A stretch of DNA of 64,000 nt. Source: CANKHA01 sp963731585. Lineage in GTDB: Bacteria; Pseudomonadota; Alphaproteobacteria; Rhizobiales; Xanthobacteraceae. This document shows, piece after piece, positions 54,244 to 63,752 of this stretch. The position numbers were made by a program, and so were the translations under genes. Within the stretch, counting starts at the first letter, position 1. Every line of letters starts with the position of its first letter. The notes beneath the pieces were generated by a model, which saw nothing but the letters and a program-made list of their open reading frames with translations, ran no database searches and had not been told where the DNA came from. Location of the stretch: NCBI GenBank assembly GCA_963731585.1, contig CAVSWC010000003.1, positions 744,001 to 808,000 on the forward strand, written 5' to 3'.

Positions 54244-54407
54244 TAATACGCTCTCCGCGGAGATCGGACTTTACCGAAACGGGACGGCCCTCGCCGCAGC
54301 TTTTTGGCCGTTTTTCGCCCTTGTTGACGGCTTTATTTCAATCGCGCACAACCCGGCCTATATGACGGGGACAAGCCCCGATCTCGTTGGTGATGAGGGA
54401 AGCGAAG

Positions 54408-55953
54408 ATGCAGCGGCGCCGGCCGGTCATGCTGGCAATATTGGACGGCTGGGGCTGGCGGGAAGATCCGGCCGACAATGCCGTGCTCCAGGCGCGCACG
54501 CCAACCTTCGACCGGCTCTGGTCGACGGTACCGCATGCCTTGCTGCATACCTCGGGTCTCGACGTCGGTCTGCCGCCCGGGCAGATGGGCAACTCCGAGG
54601 TGGGGCATCTGAATATCGGTTCCGGCCGCGTCGTGATTCAGGATCTGCCGCGCATCAACAATGCCGTGGAAACGGGCGAGATCGCGCAGCAGCTGGCGCT
54701 CCAGTCTCTCATCGGCAAACTCAAGAAGAGCGGCGGCACCTGCCATCTGATGGGCCTGGTGTCGGACGGCGGCGTGCATTCGCATCAGGACCACGCGGTG
54801 GCGCTCGCAAAGATCCTAGCCGACGCGGGCGTGCCGACGGTCGCGCATGTCTTCACCGACGGCCGCGACACGCCGCCGGAATCGGGCAAGGCCTTCGTCA
54901 CGGAATTTGCCGCGGCGCTGCCGCCCGGCGTTTCGATCGCGACGGTGATCGGCCGCTACTACGCGATGGACCGCGACAAACGTTGGGAGCGCGTCGCCAA
55001 GGCCTATGCGGCGATTGTCGATGCGGACGCCCCGCGGTTTCCGGATGCGATCTCCGTCATCAACGCAGCCTATGCGAACAAGGTGACCGATGAGTTCGTG
55101 CCGCCGGCGGTCGTCGGTGATTACCAGGGCATGCGCGATGGCGACGGCGTGCTCTGTTTCAACTTCCGCGCCGACCGGGTTCGCCAGCTGCTGGCTGCTT
55201 TGCTCGATCCGGCTTTCTCCGGCTTTGCCCGCAAGCGCAGCATCCGCGTTGCGGCGGCGGCCGGCATGACGGAATACAGCACCGATCTCAACGCATTCCT
55301 GGAAACGATCTTCCCGTCGCAAACGCTCGAGAAGGGCCTGGGCGAGGTTGTCGCCGATGTGGGCCGGACGCAGCTGCGGATGGCCGAAACCGAGAAGTAT
55401 CCGCACGTCACTTACTTCTTCAACGGCGGGCGCGAGCAGCCTTACACGGGCGAAGACCGGATCATGGTCCCCTCTCCGAAGGTTGCGACCTATGACCTGA
55501 AGCCGGAGATGTCGGCGCCGGAACTCACCGACAAGGCGGTGGAAGCGATCAATTCAGGCAAATACGACCTGATCGTGCTGAACTATGCCAACCCGGACAT
55601 GGTCGGCCACACCGGCGATCTGAAGGCCGCCATCAAGGCCGTCGAAACGGTCGACACCGGCCTCGGCCGCATCGTCGAGGCCATTCAGAAAGCCGGCGGT
55701 GCGCTGCTGGTCACGGCCGATCACGGCAATTGCGAGATGATGCGCGATCCCGAAACCGGCGGGCCGCACACCGCGCACACGACGAACCCGGTGCCCTTGC
55801 TGCTGGTCGGCGGCGGTGATGCGGGACTGGCGGAGGGGCGGCTGGCCGATCTCGCGCCGACGCTCCTCGCCCTGATGGACCTGCCGCAACCGCGCGGAGA
55901 TGACCGGCGGGTCGCTCCTGCAAAGAGAGACGGCGGCCGCGCCAGCCGGCTGA
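54408..55953 (+). CDS. gpmI: 2,3-bisphosphoglycerate-independent phosphoglycerate mutase
   Basis: This manganese-dependent mutase interconverts 3- and 2-phosphoglycerate, about 515 residues. The phosphoserine nucleophile lies in GNSEVGHLNIGSGR near residue 65. Metal sites include VMLAILDGWGWRED (N-terminal Asp), NYANPDMVGHTG and TADHGNCEMM. The FTDGRDTPPES segment is in the phosphotransferase insert domain. ATG 54408 has AGGGA seven bases upstream; earlier in-frame starts (54387, 54393) do not. One extra C near 55895 causes a read-through to 56102; removing it gives EMTGGSLL and a stop at 55953, which just avoids the minus-strand gene at 55956. Confidence 0.93.
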
Positions 55954-55955
55954 AG

Positions 55956-56261
55956 TCACCGAGACCGCCTTGCGGCGGTAGCGGAATTGCTGCTGTCTGC
56001 CGCCCGCCGTTGCAGGGACCTGATCCATTTGGTGGTGACGATGCCGATCAGCAGCGCAACCGCCGCCATGGCATAATTCCAATGCCGCTCATGCAGCCCT
56101 GACTGCCTGGCGAATGCCGGCACCAGAACGAAGGCGGCCATCATCGCTACCACCGCGAGGGCGATCACCCCCGCGAAATGCAGGGCCGTCGGCTTGCGCA
56201 CCACGGCAGCAGCGGCGGCCGCAGCGGCGGCTTGTTGTTCCCGCTTGCGGCGCGATGCCAT
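55956..56261 (-). CDS. Small membrane protein of unknown function
   Basis: This 101-residue protein starts MASRRKREQQ, followed by an Ala run. It has two hydrophobic segments (FAGVIALAVVAMMAAFVLVP and WNYAMAAVALLIGIVTTKW). A Ser/Arg-rich tail ends the protein. The ATG at 56261 directly follows the dapB stop, so it is probably translated by coupling. The gene is adjacent to the convergent gpmI stop. No family was recognised. The poly-Ala stretch (nine Ala encoded by GCG/GCC/GCT-type repeats) may vary in length. Confidence 0.6.
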   Translation of the reverse strand: MASRRKREQQAAAAAAAAAVVRKPTALHFAGVIALAVVAMMAAFVLVPAFARQSGLHERHWNYAMAAVALLIGIVTTKWIRSLQRRAADSSNSATAARRSR

Positions 56262-56262
56262 C

Positions 56263-57079
56263 TCAGATGTCACCGATGTCAAGCACGTCAGTCATGGAAT
56301 AGATGCCGGGCTTGCGGCCGCGCGCCCAGAGCGCCGCCCGCAAGGCGCCGCGGGCAAAGATCATGCGGTCCTCGGCCTTGTGCGACAGCTCGAGCCGCTC
56401 ACCGGGGCCGGCGAAGATCACGCTGTGATCGCCGACCACGGTGCCGCCGCGCAGGGCCGCGAAGCCGATATCGCCGGGCTTGCGCGCGCCGACCTCGCCA
56501 TCGCGCGCGCGCACAGAGCGCTCGGCGAGCGCAATGCCGCGGCCTTCCGCCAGCGCCCGCCCCAGCAGCAAGGCGGTTCCCGAGGGGGCGTCCACTTTCC
56601 TGTTGTGATGCATTTCGAGGATTTCGATATCGAAATCCTCGCCCAATGTCCTGGCCGCGCGCTTGGCCAGCGCAGCAAGCAGATTGACGCCGAGGCTCAT
56701 ATTGCCGGACTTCACGATAACGGCGGAATTCGCCGCTTCCTGCAGCTTGCCTTCGTCCGCTTGGCTCAAGCCAGTGGTGCCGATGACGTGGATGATCTTA
56801 GCCTGCGCGGTCAGCGCGGCGAGCGCTACCGTGGCCTGCGGCGTGGTGAAATCGATCAAGGCCGTCCGCCTTGCTCGCGCGCATTTTCACATCGGCAGCG
56901 ATGGGGACGCCGTTCTCGCCGACACCGGCGAGCACGCCGGAATCCTGCCCGATAAAGGGCGAGCGCGGCCCTTCCAGCGCGCCCACCAGCGTCACGCCCT
57001 CGGTCTCGGCAATCGCCCTGACCAGCGTGCGCCCCATGCGCCCGCCGGCGCCGGCCACGATCAACCCGATGTCGGTCAT
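56263..57079 (-). CDS. dapB: 4-hydroxy-tetrahydrodipicolinate reductase (frameshift near 56865)
   Basis: This NAD(P)H-dependent reductase of the diaminopimelate/lysine pathway has about 271 residues. The cofactor motif is IVAGAGGRMGRTLVRAI at the N-terminus. One extra base near 56865 breaks the frame before VIDFTTPQATVALAA. The catalytic signature is EMHHNRKVDAPSGTALLLG with His-His and Lys. GTTGLSQADEG is the cofactor-side loop. The start at 57079 uses GGGGGAG, ten bases upstream, which is part of a hairpin (57090-57115). dapB beside gpmA/gpmI is the usual Rhizobiales order. Confidence 0.93.
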
Positions 57080-57089
57080 GGATGAACAT

Positions 57090-57115
57090 CTCCCCCGGCG
57101 GGTATAGCGGGGGAG
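57090..57115 (-). promoter_or_regulatory. Hairpin containing the dapB ribosome binding site
   Basis: On the minus strand CTCCCCCG and CGGGGGAG pair as a perfect 8-bp stem around CTATACCCGC. The 3' arm is the Shine-Dalgarno of dapB, so folding would hide it. It may be a translational control element or a chance repeat. Confidence 0.45.
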
Positions 57116-57199
57116 CCGCTGAATGGGAAGGCGAGGCGGACGTTGCTGTTTTCACCTCTCCCGCATAGCCCGTCGCACGCCCTGATGCGGGAGGGAGAG

Positions 57200-57502
57200 C
57201 TACGGCTGCGGGCCGTCATAGCCCTCGATCACCACCAAGTCGAATTCGGCCTTGCCCTGGCGCAACGCAGCGGCGGCCTGATATTCCGGCGAGCGGTAGC
57301 AGGCGAGCGCGGCTTCGTAGCTCGGAAATTCGATCACGACGCTGCGCGAGCGGGCGGCGCCTTCGCACAGTTCGAAGCTTCCGCCGCGCACCAGGAAGCG
57401 GCCGCCATGCTTGCCGATCGGCGCCATGTCCGCGGCCACATAGGCTTTGTAACCTTCCGGATCGGTGACGTCGGCACGCACGATCCAATAACCCTTCTTC
57501 AT
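57200..57502 (-). CDS. DUF1330 domain protein
   Basis: This 100-residue ferredoxin-like-fold protein of the DUF1330 family has an intact frame (MKKGYWIVRADVTDPEGYKA, then RFLVRGGSFELCEG and VIEFPSYEAALACYRSPEYQ). Members form small dimers; function is unknown. GGGGAG precedes the ATG. It lies 12 bp after pyrF in the same direction and is probably co-transcribed with it. Confidence 0.9.
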   Translation of the reverse strand: MKKGYWIVRADVTDPEGYKAYVAADMAPIGKHGGRFLVRGGSFELCEGAARSRSVVIEFPSYEAALACYRSPEYQAAAALRQGKAEFDLVVIEGYDGPQP

Positions 57503-57514
57503 GCGAAAGCTCCC

Positions 57515-58219
57515 CTATTGCGGCCGTGCGCGGGCGATCTCGGCGACAATGCCTTCCGCCGCCCCCTTCGGGTCGGATGCTTCAAGGATCGGGCGGCCGA
57601 CAACAAGATAATCCGCGCCTGCGGCGATGGCCGCCGTCGGTGTCATGATGCGTTTCTGATCGCCGGAAGCCGCGCCCGCGGGCCGGATGCCCGGCGTCAC
57701 CAGCAGCATGCCGGCGCCGACGATCGGCCGCAGCATGGTGGCCTCCTCGCCCGAGCAGACGATCCCGTCGACGCCGATGTCACGCGCCTGTTCCGCGCGC
57801 GCGGCGGCGAGTTCTCCGACCGCGAGCTCGTAGCCGGCCGCCGCGAGATCGGCGTCGTCATAGGAGGTCAGCACGGTGACCGCGAGGATCTTCAGATTCG
57901 AGCCGGCTTTGGCCTCCGCCGCCGCCTTCATGGTCTGCGGATAAGCATGCACGGTAAGGAAGCTCGCGCCGAGGCGCGCGACGCTCTCCACGCCCTTGGC
58001 CACGGTATGGCCGATATCGTGCAGCTTCAGATCGAGAAAGACGCGCTTGCCCGCGTGCGCCAGTTCTTCGGCAAGAGGCAGGCCGCCGGCATAGGCGAGC
58101 TGATAGCCGATCTTGTAGATGCCGACCGAATTCCCCAGCCGCTCCACCATCTTGTGCGCGGCGTCCACCGAAGCAACGTCGAGAGCGAGGATCAGCCGGT
58201 CGCGCGGATTAAGTCTCAT
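57515..58219 (-). CDS. pyrF: Orotidine 5'-phosphate decarboxylase
   Basis: This enzyme catalyses the last step of UMP synthesis (OMP to UMP plus CO2), 234 residues with an intact frame. The catalytic Lys-Asp network is VFLDLKLHDIGHTV near residue 65. LILALDVASVDAAHKMV opens the barrel. GMLLVTPGIRPAGAASGDQ is the phosphate loop region and YLVVGRPILEASDPKGA the second phosphate site. It starts ten bases after the stop of the FMN reductase gene and precedes the DUF1330 gene. Confidence 0.96.
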   Translation of the reverse strand: MRLNPRDRLILALDVASVDAAHKMVERLGNSVGIYKIGYQLAYAGGLPLAEELAHAGKRVFLDLKLHDIGHTVAKGVESVARLGASFLTVHAYPQTMKAAAEAKAGSNLKILAVTVLTSYDDADLAAAGYELAVGELAAARAEQARDIGVDGIVCSGEEATMLRPIVGAGMLLVTPGIRPAGAASGDQKRIMTPTAAIAAGADYLVVGRPILEASDPKGAAEGIVAEIARARPQ

Positions 58220-58229
58220 GATAGCCCGG

Positions 58230-58811
58230 TCAGGAAAGTTGCTGCGCCATTTCGGCGAGACGTTGAGCCAAGACCTTCAGCGCTGTTGCTTGCCGCGCAT
58301 CCTTCAGATTGTCCAGGTCGTCGAAAGCATTTTCCGCGTTCGGCACAATCACCTGTTCGGGAATGACCAGCGCCCCGCAGCCAAGTTCCAGCACCTGGCG
58401 TAAGGCAAGCAGCCCGCGCGCGCCGCCCAGCACGTCGGGCGAGGCCGCTGCGAGTGCAAAAGCCCGCCCGTGAAACGCCGCATAGGCCGGCTCACCGCGC
58501 TCGCGCACCCGCGATACCCAATCGATCGCATTTTTCATCAGCGGCGAAATTGACGCGTTATACTCCGGACTGGCGATGAAGACGCCGTGATGCGCCGCCA
58601 GCATTTTCTTCAGCTTCACCGCGTTCGGCGGCGGCCCGGAAACCACGTCGTGGTCGGGGTCGTAGAGCGGCATGGGATAATCGAACAGCGAAATCTGGCT
58701 GACCTCGGCATCTACCAGGGTCAGTTCCTTGGCGGCGAGCGCCGCCAGCCGCGCATTGTAAGAGCGATTGCGAACCGAACCGGGGATCACCAGGATTTTG
58801 GGATGAGGCAT
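58230..58811 (-). CDS. NADPH-dependent FMN reductase family protein
   Basis: This 193-residue flavodoxin-like reductase of the NADPH-dependent FMN reductase (SsuE/ChrR-like) family is cytoplasmic. The flavin phosphate loop is ILVIPGSVRNRSYNARLA at the N-terminus. GVFIASPEYNASISPLMKNA is the flavin ring contact, and FALAAASPDVLGGARGLLAL follows. The frame is intact. It lies in an operon-like run: pmtA, this gene (41-bp gap), pyrF (10-bp gap), DUF1330. It probably supplies reduced flavin or reduces quinones. Confidence 0.92.
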   Translation of the reverse strand: MPHPKILVIPGSVRNRSYNARLAALAAKELTLVDAEVSQISLFDYPMPLYDPDHDVVSGPPPNAVKLKKMLAAHHGVFIASPEYNASISPLMKNAIDWVSRVRERGEPAYAAFHGRAFALAAASPDVLGGARGLLALRQVLELGCGALVIPEQVIVPNAENAFDDLDNLKDARQATALKVLAQRLAEMAQQLS

Positions 58812-58851
58812 CGGCGGCGCGAACCCGTGATCGGCCTGTCCGGAAAAGAAA

Positions 58852-59451
58852 TCAGTTCTTGCGGTAGACCCAGACCCGGGCGGGCGGCAGGTTCATCCAG
58901 ATGCGCTCGGAGGCTTCGGCCTTCATGCCATGGAGCGCCTTCGGAATCGGCGGCACCATCGCATAGGTGAATTGAATGAAAGGCGCGTGCGGCGCCATCA
59001 GCCCAAACGCCTCATGCACCAGCCGCAGGCGCCTCTTCAGCGGCTTGGTGAAGAGCGGCAAACCGGATACCACCGCGGCGGCCGGTTGGCGCAGCAGCTT
59101 GCCGAGCAGGCGGTGCAAGCCATAGGCGTCGCCCTGCACCACCATGGCGGTGGGATAGCGCGCGCGCAGAAGGCGGCAGAAGGTCGGGTTGAATTCAACA
59201 AGAACCAGGCGAGCCGGATCGACGCCCTGGGTCACCAAAGCTTCCGTTACAGGACCTGTTCCTGGGCCGAGTTCGATGACCGGACCCGCGATTTGCGGGT
59301 CCACATAAGCGGCCATGGTGCGCGCCAGCAGCTTGCTCGAGGGAGTCACCGCGCCCGTCGATAACGGCTTTTCCAGCCACGAACGGATGAAACGCACCTC
59401 GTCGAGGCTTTGGATTTTCTTTTCGAGGCGTGCGGCGGAAGGCAAAGGCAT
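58852..59451 (-). CDS. pmtA: Phospholipid N-methyltransferase (PmtA)
   Basis: This SAM-dependent methyltransferase has 199 residues and an intact frame. In Rhizobiales, PmtA methylates phosphatidylethanolamine to phosphatidylcholine at the membrane. The SAM motif is GPVIELGPGTGPVTEALV near residue 56. LVLVEFNPTFCRLL is motif II and AAVVSGLPLFTKPLKRRL the post-motif typical of Rhodobacter/rhizobial PmtA. The N-terminal FIRSWLEKPLSTGAVTPSS matches as well. The position next to dnaJ fits rhizobial chromosomes. The substrate is inferred from family, not tested. Confidence 0.88.
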   Translation of the reverse strand: MPLPSAARLEKKIQSLDEVRFIRSWLEKPLSTGAVTPSSKLLARTMAAYVDPQIAGPVIELGPGTGPVTEALVTQGVDPARLVLVEFNPTFCRLLRARYPTAMVVQGDAYGLHRLLGKLLRQPAAAVVSGLPLFTKPLKRRLRLVHEAFGLMAPHAPFIQFTYAMVPPIPKALHGMKAEASERIWMNLPPARVWVYRKN

Positions 59452-59523
59452 AGTGGACTATGAGATACTACATGCCGGAAATTCGACCCTTACGCGTATA
59501 GCGCCGGACGGCATGGGTCAAGT

Positions 59524-60664
59524 TTAAGAGGTGCTGGCACGCCCGCCGAGCCCGTCCAGGAACTCCCTGACCCTGCTGAAAAAGCCCACGGATTCTGGCT
59601 GGGTGTGGTGCGAGGAGAGCGTCTCGAAGTCACGCAATAGTTCCTTTTGGCGCTTGGTCAGGCTCTGCGGCGTCTCCACCACGATCTGTACATACATGTC
59701 TCCGGTCTGCTTGGAGCGGAGCACCGGCATACCCTTTTCCGGTCAGCCGGAACCGGCGCCCCGATTGCGTGCCCTCCGGCACTCTTACCCGGGTCTTGCT
59801 TCCGTCAATGGTTGGCACTTCGAACTCGCCACCGAGTGCTGCGGTCACCATCGAAACCGGAACGCGGCAATGCAGGTCGGCGCTCTCGCGCTGGAAGAAA
59901 TCGTGCGGCGCGAGCGACAGGAAAATATAGAGATCGCCGGGCGGCCCACCGCGCACCCCGGCTTCGCCCTCTCCTGCCAGCCGAATGCGCGTGCCGTCTT
60001 CCACGCCCGGGGGGATATTGACCGACAACATGCGCTCACGCGTCACCCGGCCCGAGCCGGCGCAGGACTTGCAGGGATTGTCGATCACCAGCCCGCGGCC
60101 ATGACAGGTAGGGCACGTGCGTTCGAGCGTGAAGAAGCCCTGCGCGTGCCTGATCTTGCCCTGGCCGTTGCAGGTCGCGCAGGACTTTGGTTGCGTGCCG
60201 GCCTTGGCGCCGCTGCCGGAGCAGACTTCGCAAGTCACCGGAGTGGGAATGCGGATTTGCGCGGTCTTTCCGCTATAGGCTTCCTCCAGCGTGATTTCCA
60301 TGTTGTAGCGCAGGTCGGCGCCGCGCTCGCGGCCGGAGGAGCGGCCGCGCCGCCCGCCGGCCATGCCGAACAGATCTTCGAAAATCTCCGAGAAGGTGGA
60401 ACCGAAGTCGGCTCCGAAGCCGTGCCCGCCGCCGCCTTGCTCAAAAGCGGCGTGGCCGAAGCGATCATAGGCGGCGCGCTTTTCCGGGTCGCGCAGCACC
60501 TCATAGGCTTCGTTGCATTCCTTGAAGCGGTGCTCGCATTCATTGTCGCCCGGGTTACGGTCCGGGTGATGCTGCATGGCCAGTTTGCGGAACGCGGCCT
60601 TGAGATCGGCGTCGCTCGCGCCGCGCGCCACACCGAGAATTTCGTAATAGTCGCGCTTCGACAT
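59524..60664 (-). CDS. dnaJ: Chaperone DnaJ (one frameshift)
   Basis: This Hsp40 co-chaperone stimulates DnaK ATPase, about 378 residues. The J domain (residues 4-68) has the HPD motif in QHHPDRNPGD. A Gly/Phe-rich linker (EQGGGGHGFGADFG) follows. Four zinc-finger repeats are intact: CEVCSGSG, CATCNGQG, CPTCHGRG and CKSCAGSG. One extra G near 59735 breaks the frame just before the C-terminal dimer region (MPVLRSKQTGDMYVQIVVE), which ends at 59524. The gene is downstream of dnaK with a 120-bp gap. Confidence 0.96.
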
Positions 60665-60784
60665 GCCCGCGATGCTCTAATCAACGAGATGGCCGGGAAC
60701 TACCCGGCCATCCAAAATATGCGGGAAGCAAGTAAGCCCCAAGCTCGAAATGGCCTTGTCCACTTCGACTCCCCCCGCGGAGGT

Positions 60785-62713
60785 TTAAGCCGATTTCTTG
60801 TTGTTCTTGTCGTCGTCGACCTCGGTGAATTCCGCGTCGACCACGTCGTCCTTCGGGGCGCCACCACCGGCCGCTTGCGCGCCGGCGTCTGAGCCCGGTT
60901 GAGCTTCCTGCTGCTGCTTGTACATGGCTTCGCCAAGCTTCATGGAAGCTTGCGCGAGCGCGTTGCTCTTCTCCGTGATGGCGGCGGCGTCGTCGCCTTT
61001 CAGCGCTTCCTTCAAGTCCGCCATGGCGTTCTCGATGGCGCGGCGCTCGGCTTCGCCGACCTTGGAGCCATACTCGCTCAAGGCCTTCTCGGTGGCATGC
61101 ACCAAAGCTTCCGCGTGGTTCTTCGCTTCCACCTCGGCTTTGCGCTTCTTGTCCTCTTCGGCATTCGCCTCGGCGTCCTTGACCATCTTTTCAATGTCAG
61201 TCTCGGACAAGCCGCCCGACGCCTGGATGCGGATCTGCTGCTCCTTGCCGGTGCCCTTGTCCTTCGCCGAAACGTTGACGATGCCATTGGCGTCGATGTC
61301 GAACGTGACCTCGACCTGCGGCACGCCACGCGGCGCCGGCGGAATGCCGACGAGATCGAACTGGCCAAGCATCTTGTTGTCAGCCGCCATCTCGCGCTCG
61401 CCCTGGAAGACACGAATGGTGACGGCGGTCTGATTGTCCTCAGCCGTGGAGAAGACCTGCGACTTCTTGGTCGGGATGGTGGTGTTGCGGTCGATCAGGC
61501 GGGTGAACACGCCGCCCAGCGTCTCGATGCCGAGCGACAGCGGGGTCACGTCGAGCAACAGCACGTCCTTGACGTCGCCCTGCAGCACGCCGGCCTGGAT
61601 GGCGGCGCCGATCGCAACCACCTCGTCGGGGTTGACGCCCTTGTGCGGCTCCTTGCCGAACAGCTGCTTCACCACTTCCTGCACTTTCGGCATACGCGTC
61701 ATGCCGCCGACCAGAATCACTTCCTGGATTTCGGCGGGCGACAACCCGGCGTCTTTCAGCGCCATCCGGCAAGGCTCGACGGTCTTCTGAATCAGATCGT
61801 CCACCAGCGCCTCGAACTTGGCGCGGGTGAGCTTCATGGTGAGATGCTTGGGACCCGAAGCATCCGCGGTGATGAATGGGAGGTTGATTTCGGTCTGCGT
61901 GGTCGAGGACAGCTCGATCTTCGCTTTCTCGGCGGACTCCTTCAGGCGCTGCAGCGCGAGCTTGTCGCGGCGCAGGTCGATACCCTGTTCTTTCTGGAAT
62001 TCGTCGGCCAGGTAGCTGACCAGCCGCATGTCGAAGTCTTCACCGCCCAGGAAGGTGTCGCCGTTGGTGGACTTCACCTCGAACACGCCGTCGCCGATCT
62101 CAAGGATCGAGATGTCGAAAGTGCCGCCGCCGAGGTCGTAGACCGCGATGGTGCCGGCCTTCTGCTTGTCGAGGCCATAGGCGAGCGCGGCCGCGGTCGG
62201 CTCGTTGATGATGCGCAGCACTTCGAGCCCGGCGATCTTGCCGGCGTCCTTGGTGGCTTGCCGCTGGGCGTCGTTGAAGTAGGCGGGAACGGTGATGACC
62301 GCCTGCTCGACCTTTTGACCGAGATGGGCCTCGGCCGTCTCTTTCATCTTCTGCAGGATGAAGGCGGAAATCTGCGAGGGCGAATAAGTCTTGCCTTCCT
62401 CCTCGACCCAGGCGTCGCCATTGGAGGCGCGCACGATCTTATAGGGGACGAGCTTCTTGTCCTTCTCGACCGTCGGGTCGTCATAGCGCCGTCCGATCAG
62501 GCGCTTGACCGCGAAGATGGTCTTTTCCGGATTGGTGACCGCCTGGCGCTTGGCCGGCTGGCCGACGAGGCGCTCGCCGTCGTCGGTAAATGCGACAATG
62601 GACGGAGTGGTGCGCGCGCCTTCGGCGTTTTCAATAACTTTCGGCGTCTTGCCTTCCATCACGGCGACGCAGGAATTCGTCGTCCCGAGATCGATGCCAA
62701 TGACCTTGCCCAT
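60785..62713 (-). CDS. dnaK: Chaperone DnaK (Hsp70)
   Basis: This Hsp70 chaperone has 642 residues and an intact frame. The nucleotide-binding domain begins GIDLGTTNSCVAVMEG and contains VYDLGGGTFDISILEIG and VILVGGMTRMPKVQ. The substrate-binding domain starts after the linker VLLLDVTPLSLGIETLGG. The C-terminal lid ends in an acidic stretch (DDVVDAEFTEVDDDKN). AGAGGAAAAAG precedes the ATG. An RpoH-type promoter lies at 62852-62879, and dnaJ follows. Confidence 0.98.
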   Translation of the reverse strand: MGKVIGIDLGTTNSCVAVMEGKTPKVIENAEGARTTPSIVAFTDDGERLVGQPAKRQAVTNPEKTIFAVKRLIGRRYDDPTVEKDKKLVPYKIVRASNGDAWVEEEGKTYSPSQISAFILQKMKETAEAHLGQKVEQAVITVPAYFNDAQRQATKDAGKIAGLEVLRIINEPTAAALAYGLDKQKAGTIAVYDLGGGTFDISILEIGDGVFEVKSTNGDTFLGGEDFDMRLVSYLADEFQKEQGIDLRRDKLALQRLKESAEKAKIELSSTTQTEINLPFITADASGPKHLTMKLTRAKFEALVDDLIQKTVEPCRMALKDAGLSPAEIQEVILVGGMTRMPKVQEVVKQLFGKEPHKGVNPDEVVAIGAAIQAGVLQGDVKDVLLLDVTPLSLGIETLGGVFTRLIDRNTTIPTKKSQVFSTAEDNQTAVTIRVFQGEREMAADNKMLGQFDLVGIPPAPRGVPQVEVTFDIDANGIVNVSAKDKGTGKEQQIRIQASGGLSETDIEKMVKDAEANAEEDKKRKAEVEAKNHAEALVHATEKALSEYGSKVGEAERRAIENAMADLKEALKGDDAAAITEKSNALAQASMKLGEAMYKQQQEAQPGSDAGAQAAGGGAPKDDVVDAEFTEVDDDKNNKKSA

Positions 62714-62819
62714 GACTTTTTCCTCTCATGTTACGGCAGGTCGGCCCGGCCCTTTCGGCACCTGGACGGAAACTATTCGCGGAGCAAACCGCGCAAGCCC
62801 CTTGCCGACCCCCAACATT

Positions 62820-62836
62820 GGTTTGCGCCGCAAACC
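62820..62836 (-). promoter_or_regulatory. Hairpin in the dnaK 5' leader
   Basis: GGTTTGCG-C-CGCAAACC is a perfect 8-bp inverted repeat located 15-35 bases downstream of the RpoH-type -10 box and about 105 bases before the dnaK ATG. It would lie in the transcribed leader. Confidence 0.5.
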
Positions 62837-62851
62837 GCGGCGTTATGGCTC

Positions 62852-62879
62852 ATATAGGAGAGCCCAATTTTGCCGCAAG
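62852..62879 (-). promoter_or_regulatory. RpoH (sigma-32)-type heat-shock promoter of dnaK
   Basis: On the minus strand CTTG (62879-62876), 18 bases, then CTATAT (62857-62852) match the alphaproteobacterial RpoH consensus CTTG-N17/18-CYTATNT. The dnaK start is about 138 bases downstream. Confidence 0.75.
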
Positions 62880-62887
62880 GCAGCCCA

Positions 62888-63084
62888 TCAAGAATTCTCC
62901 AAATGCAGGCATATCGCTGGTGGGTGGAGGTGCGTTAACCGGCTCGCCCCGTCCGCCGGTTTGACCGCAGCCGGGCCGCTTAAGCGATAGGCGACCCGCG
63001 CCGCCTCCGGCTCAGCTTGGAGGGCCGCGCGACGGCAGGTGACAGCCTGCAGGCCACGGGATGTCGAAGCGCTTATCGGGAGGC
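62888..63084. other. grpE-dnaK intergenic segment
   Basis: Together with the dnaK leader, the gap between grpE and dnaK is about 370 bp. This part contains no gene, no CIRCE element and no clear terminator; G/C-rich inverted segments (GGCAGGTGACAGCCTGC, about 63034-63050) could form a hairpin after grpE. Confidence 0.35.
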
Positions 63085-63681
63085 TTATGCCGCGGAATCC
63101 GGCTGGTCGCTCTCGACCGTTGCCGGCTTGCTGCCGCCCTTGGAAACGGCGACCAGCGCCGGGCGCAACATGCGCTCGCCAATCATATAGCCCGGCTGGA
63201 TCACCTGCATCACCATGCCGGAGGGCACCGAGTCGTCGGGCACTTCGTACATCGCCTGATGCAGATTGGGATCGAACTTCTCTGCCTGGCGGATCGAACC
63301 GCTTGACCCCGTTCTTCTCCAGCGCCTTCAGCAACTCGCGCTCGGTCAGCTCGACGCCTTCGAGCAGCGTCTTTACGCCCGGATCGGTGGAGCCGCTCAA
63401 TTCCTGCCGGGCTGCGTCGAGCGCCCGCTGCATATTGTCGGCGATGCCCAGCACGTCACGAGCGAAACTGGCGATACCATAGGCGCGTGCATCGGCGACT
63501 TCGCGCTCGGTGCGCCGGCGCAGATTTTCCATCTCCGCCAAGCGTGCGCAGGACCTTGTCTTTCAGCTCCGCGGATTCCCGGCGTCGCCGCCGCCAGCGG
63601 GTCCTCCGCCTGCGGCTCGGCGGCGATGTTTTCCTCATACGGAGGTCGCGCTGTTTCGTCCGTCATCGTGCCTTCGTCCAT
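63085..63681 (-). CDS. grpE: Nucleotide exchange factor GrpE (two frameshifts)
   Basis: This nucleotide exchange factor for DnaK has about 198 residues. The acidic N-terminus (YEENIAAEPQAEDPLAAATP) is followed by a break near 63545. The long coiled coil AEMENLRRRTEREVADARAYG comes next, then the four-helix part (GIADNMQRALDAARQEL). One extra base near 63300 breaks the frame before the beta domain (FDPNLHQAMYEVPDDS, MVMQVIQPGYMIGERMLRPA), which ends at the TAA at 63085. The start at 63681 is not firm; the ATG at 63666 (MTDETARPP) is also possible. hrcA lies upstream. Confidence 0.92.
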
Positions 63682-63752
63682 GTCCCGGATGACCGGGATA
63701 TCAGGCTTGGATCGGTAAAAATCAAGCGGCGTGACGGTTCGAAAGTTCCCGG

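Noticed and set aside
60899..62857. Plus-strand open frame of 652 codons
   Set aside because: Antisense shadow of dnaK; no recognisable domain, and dnaK itself is complete.
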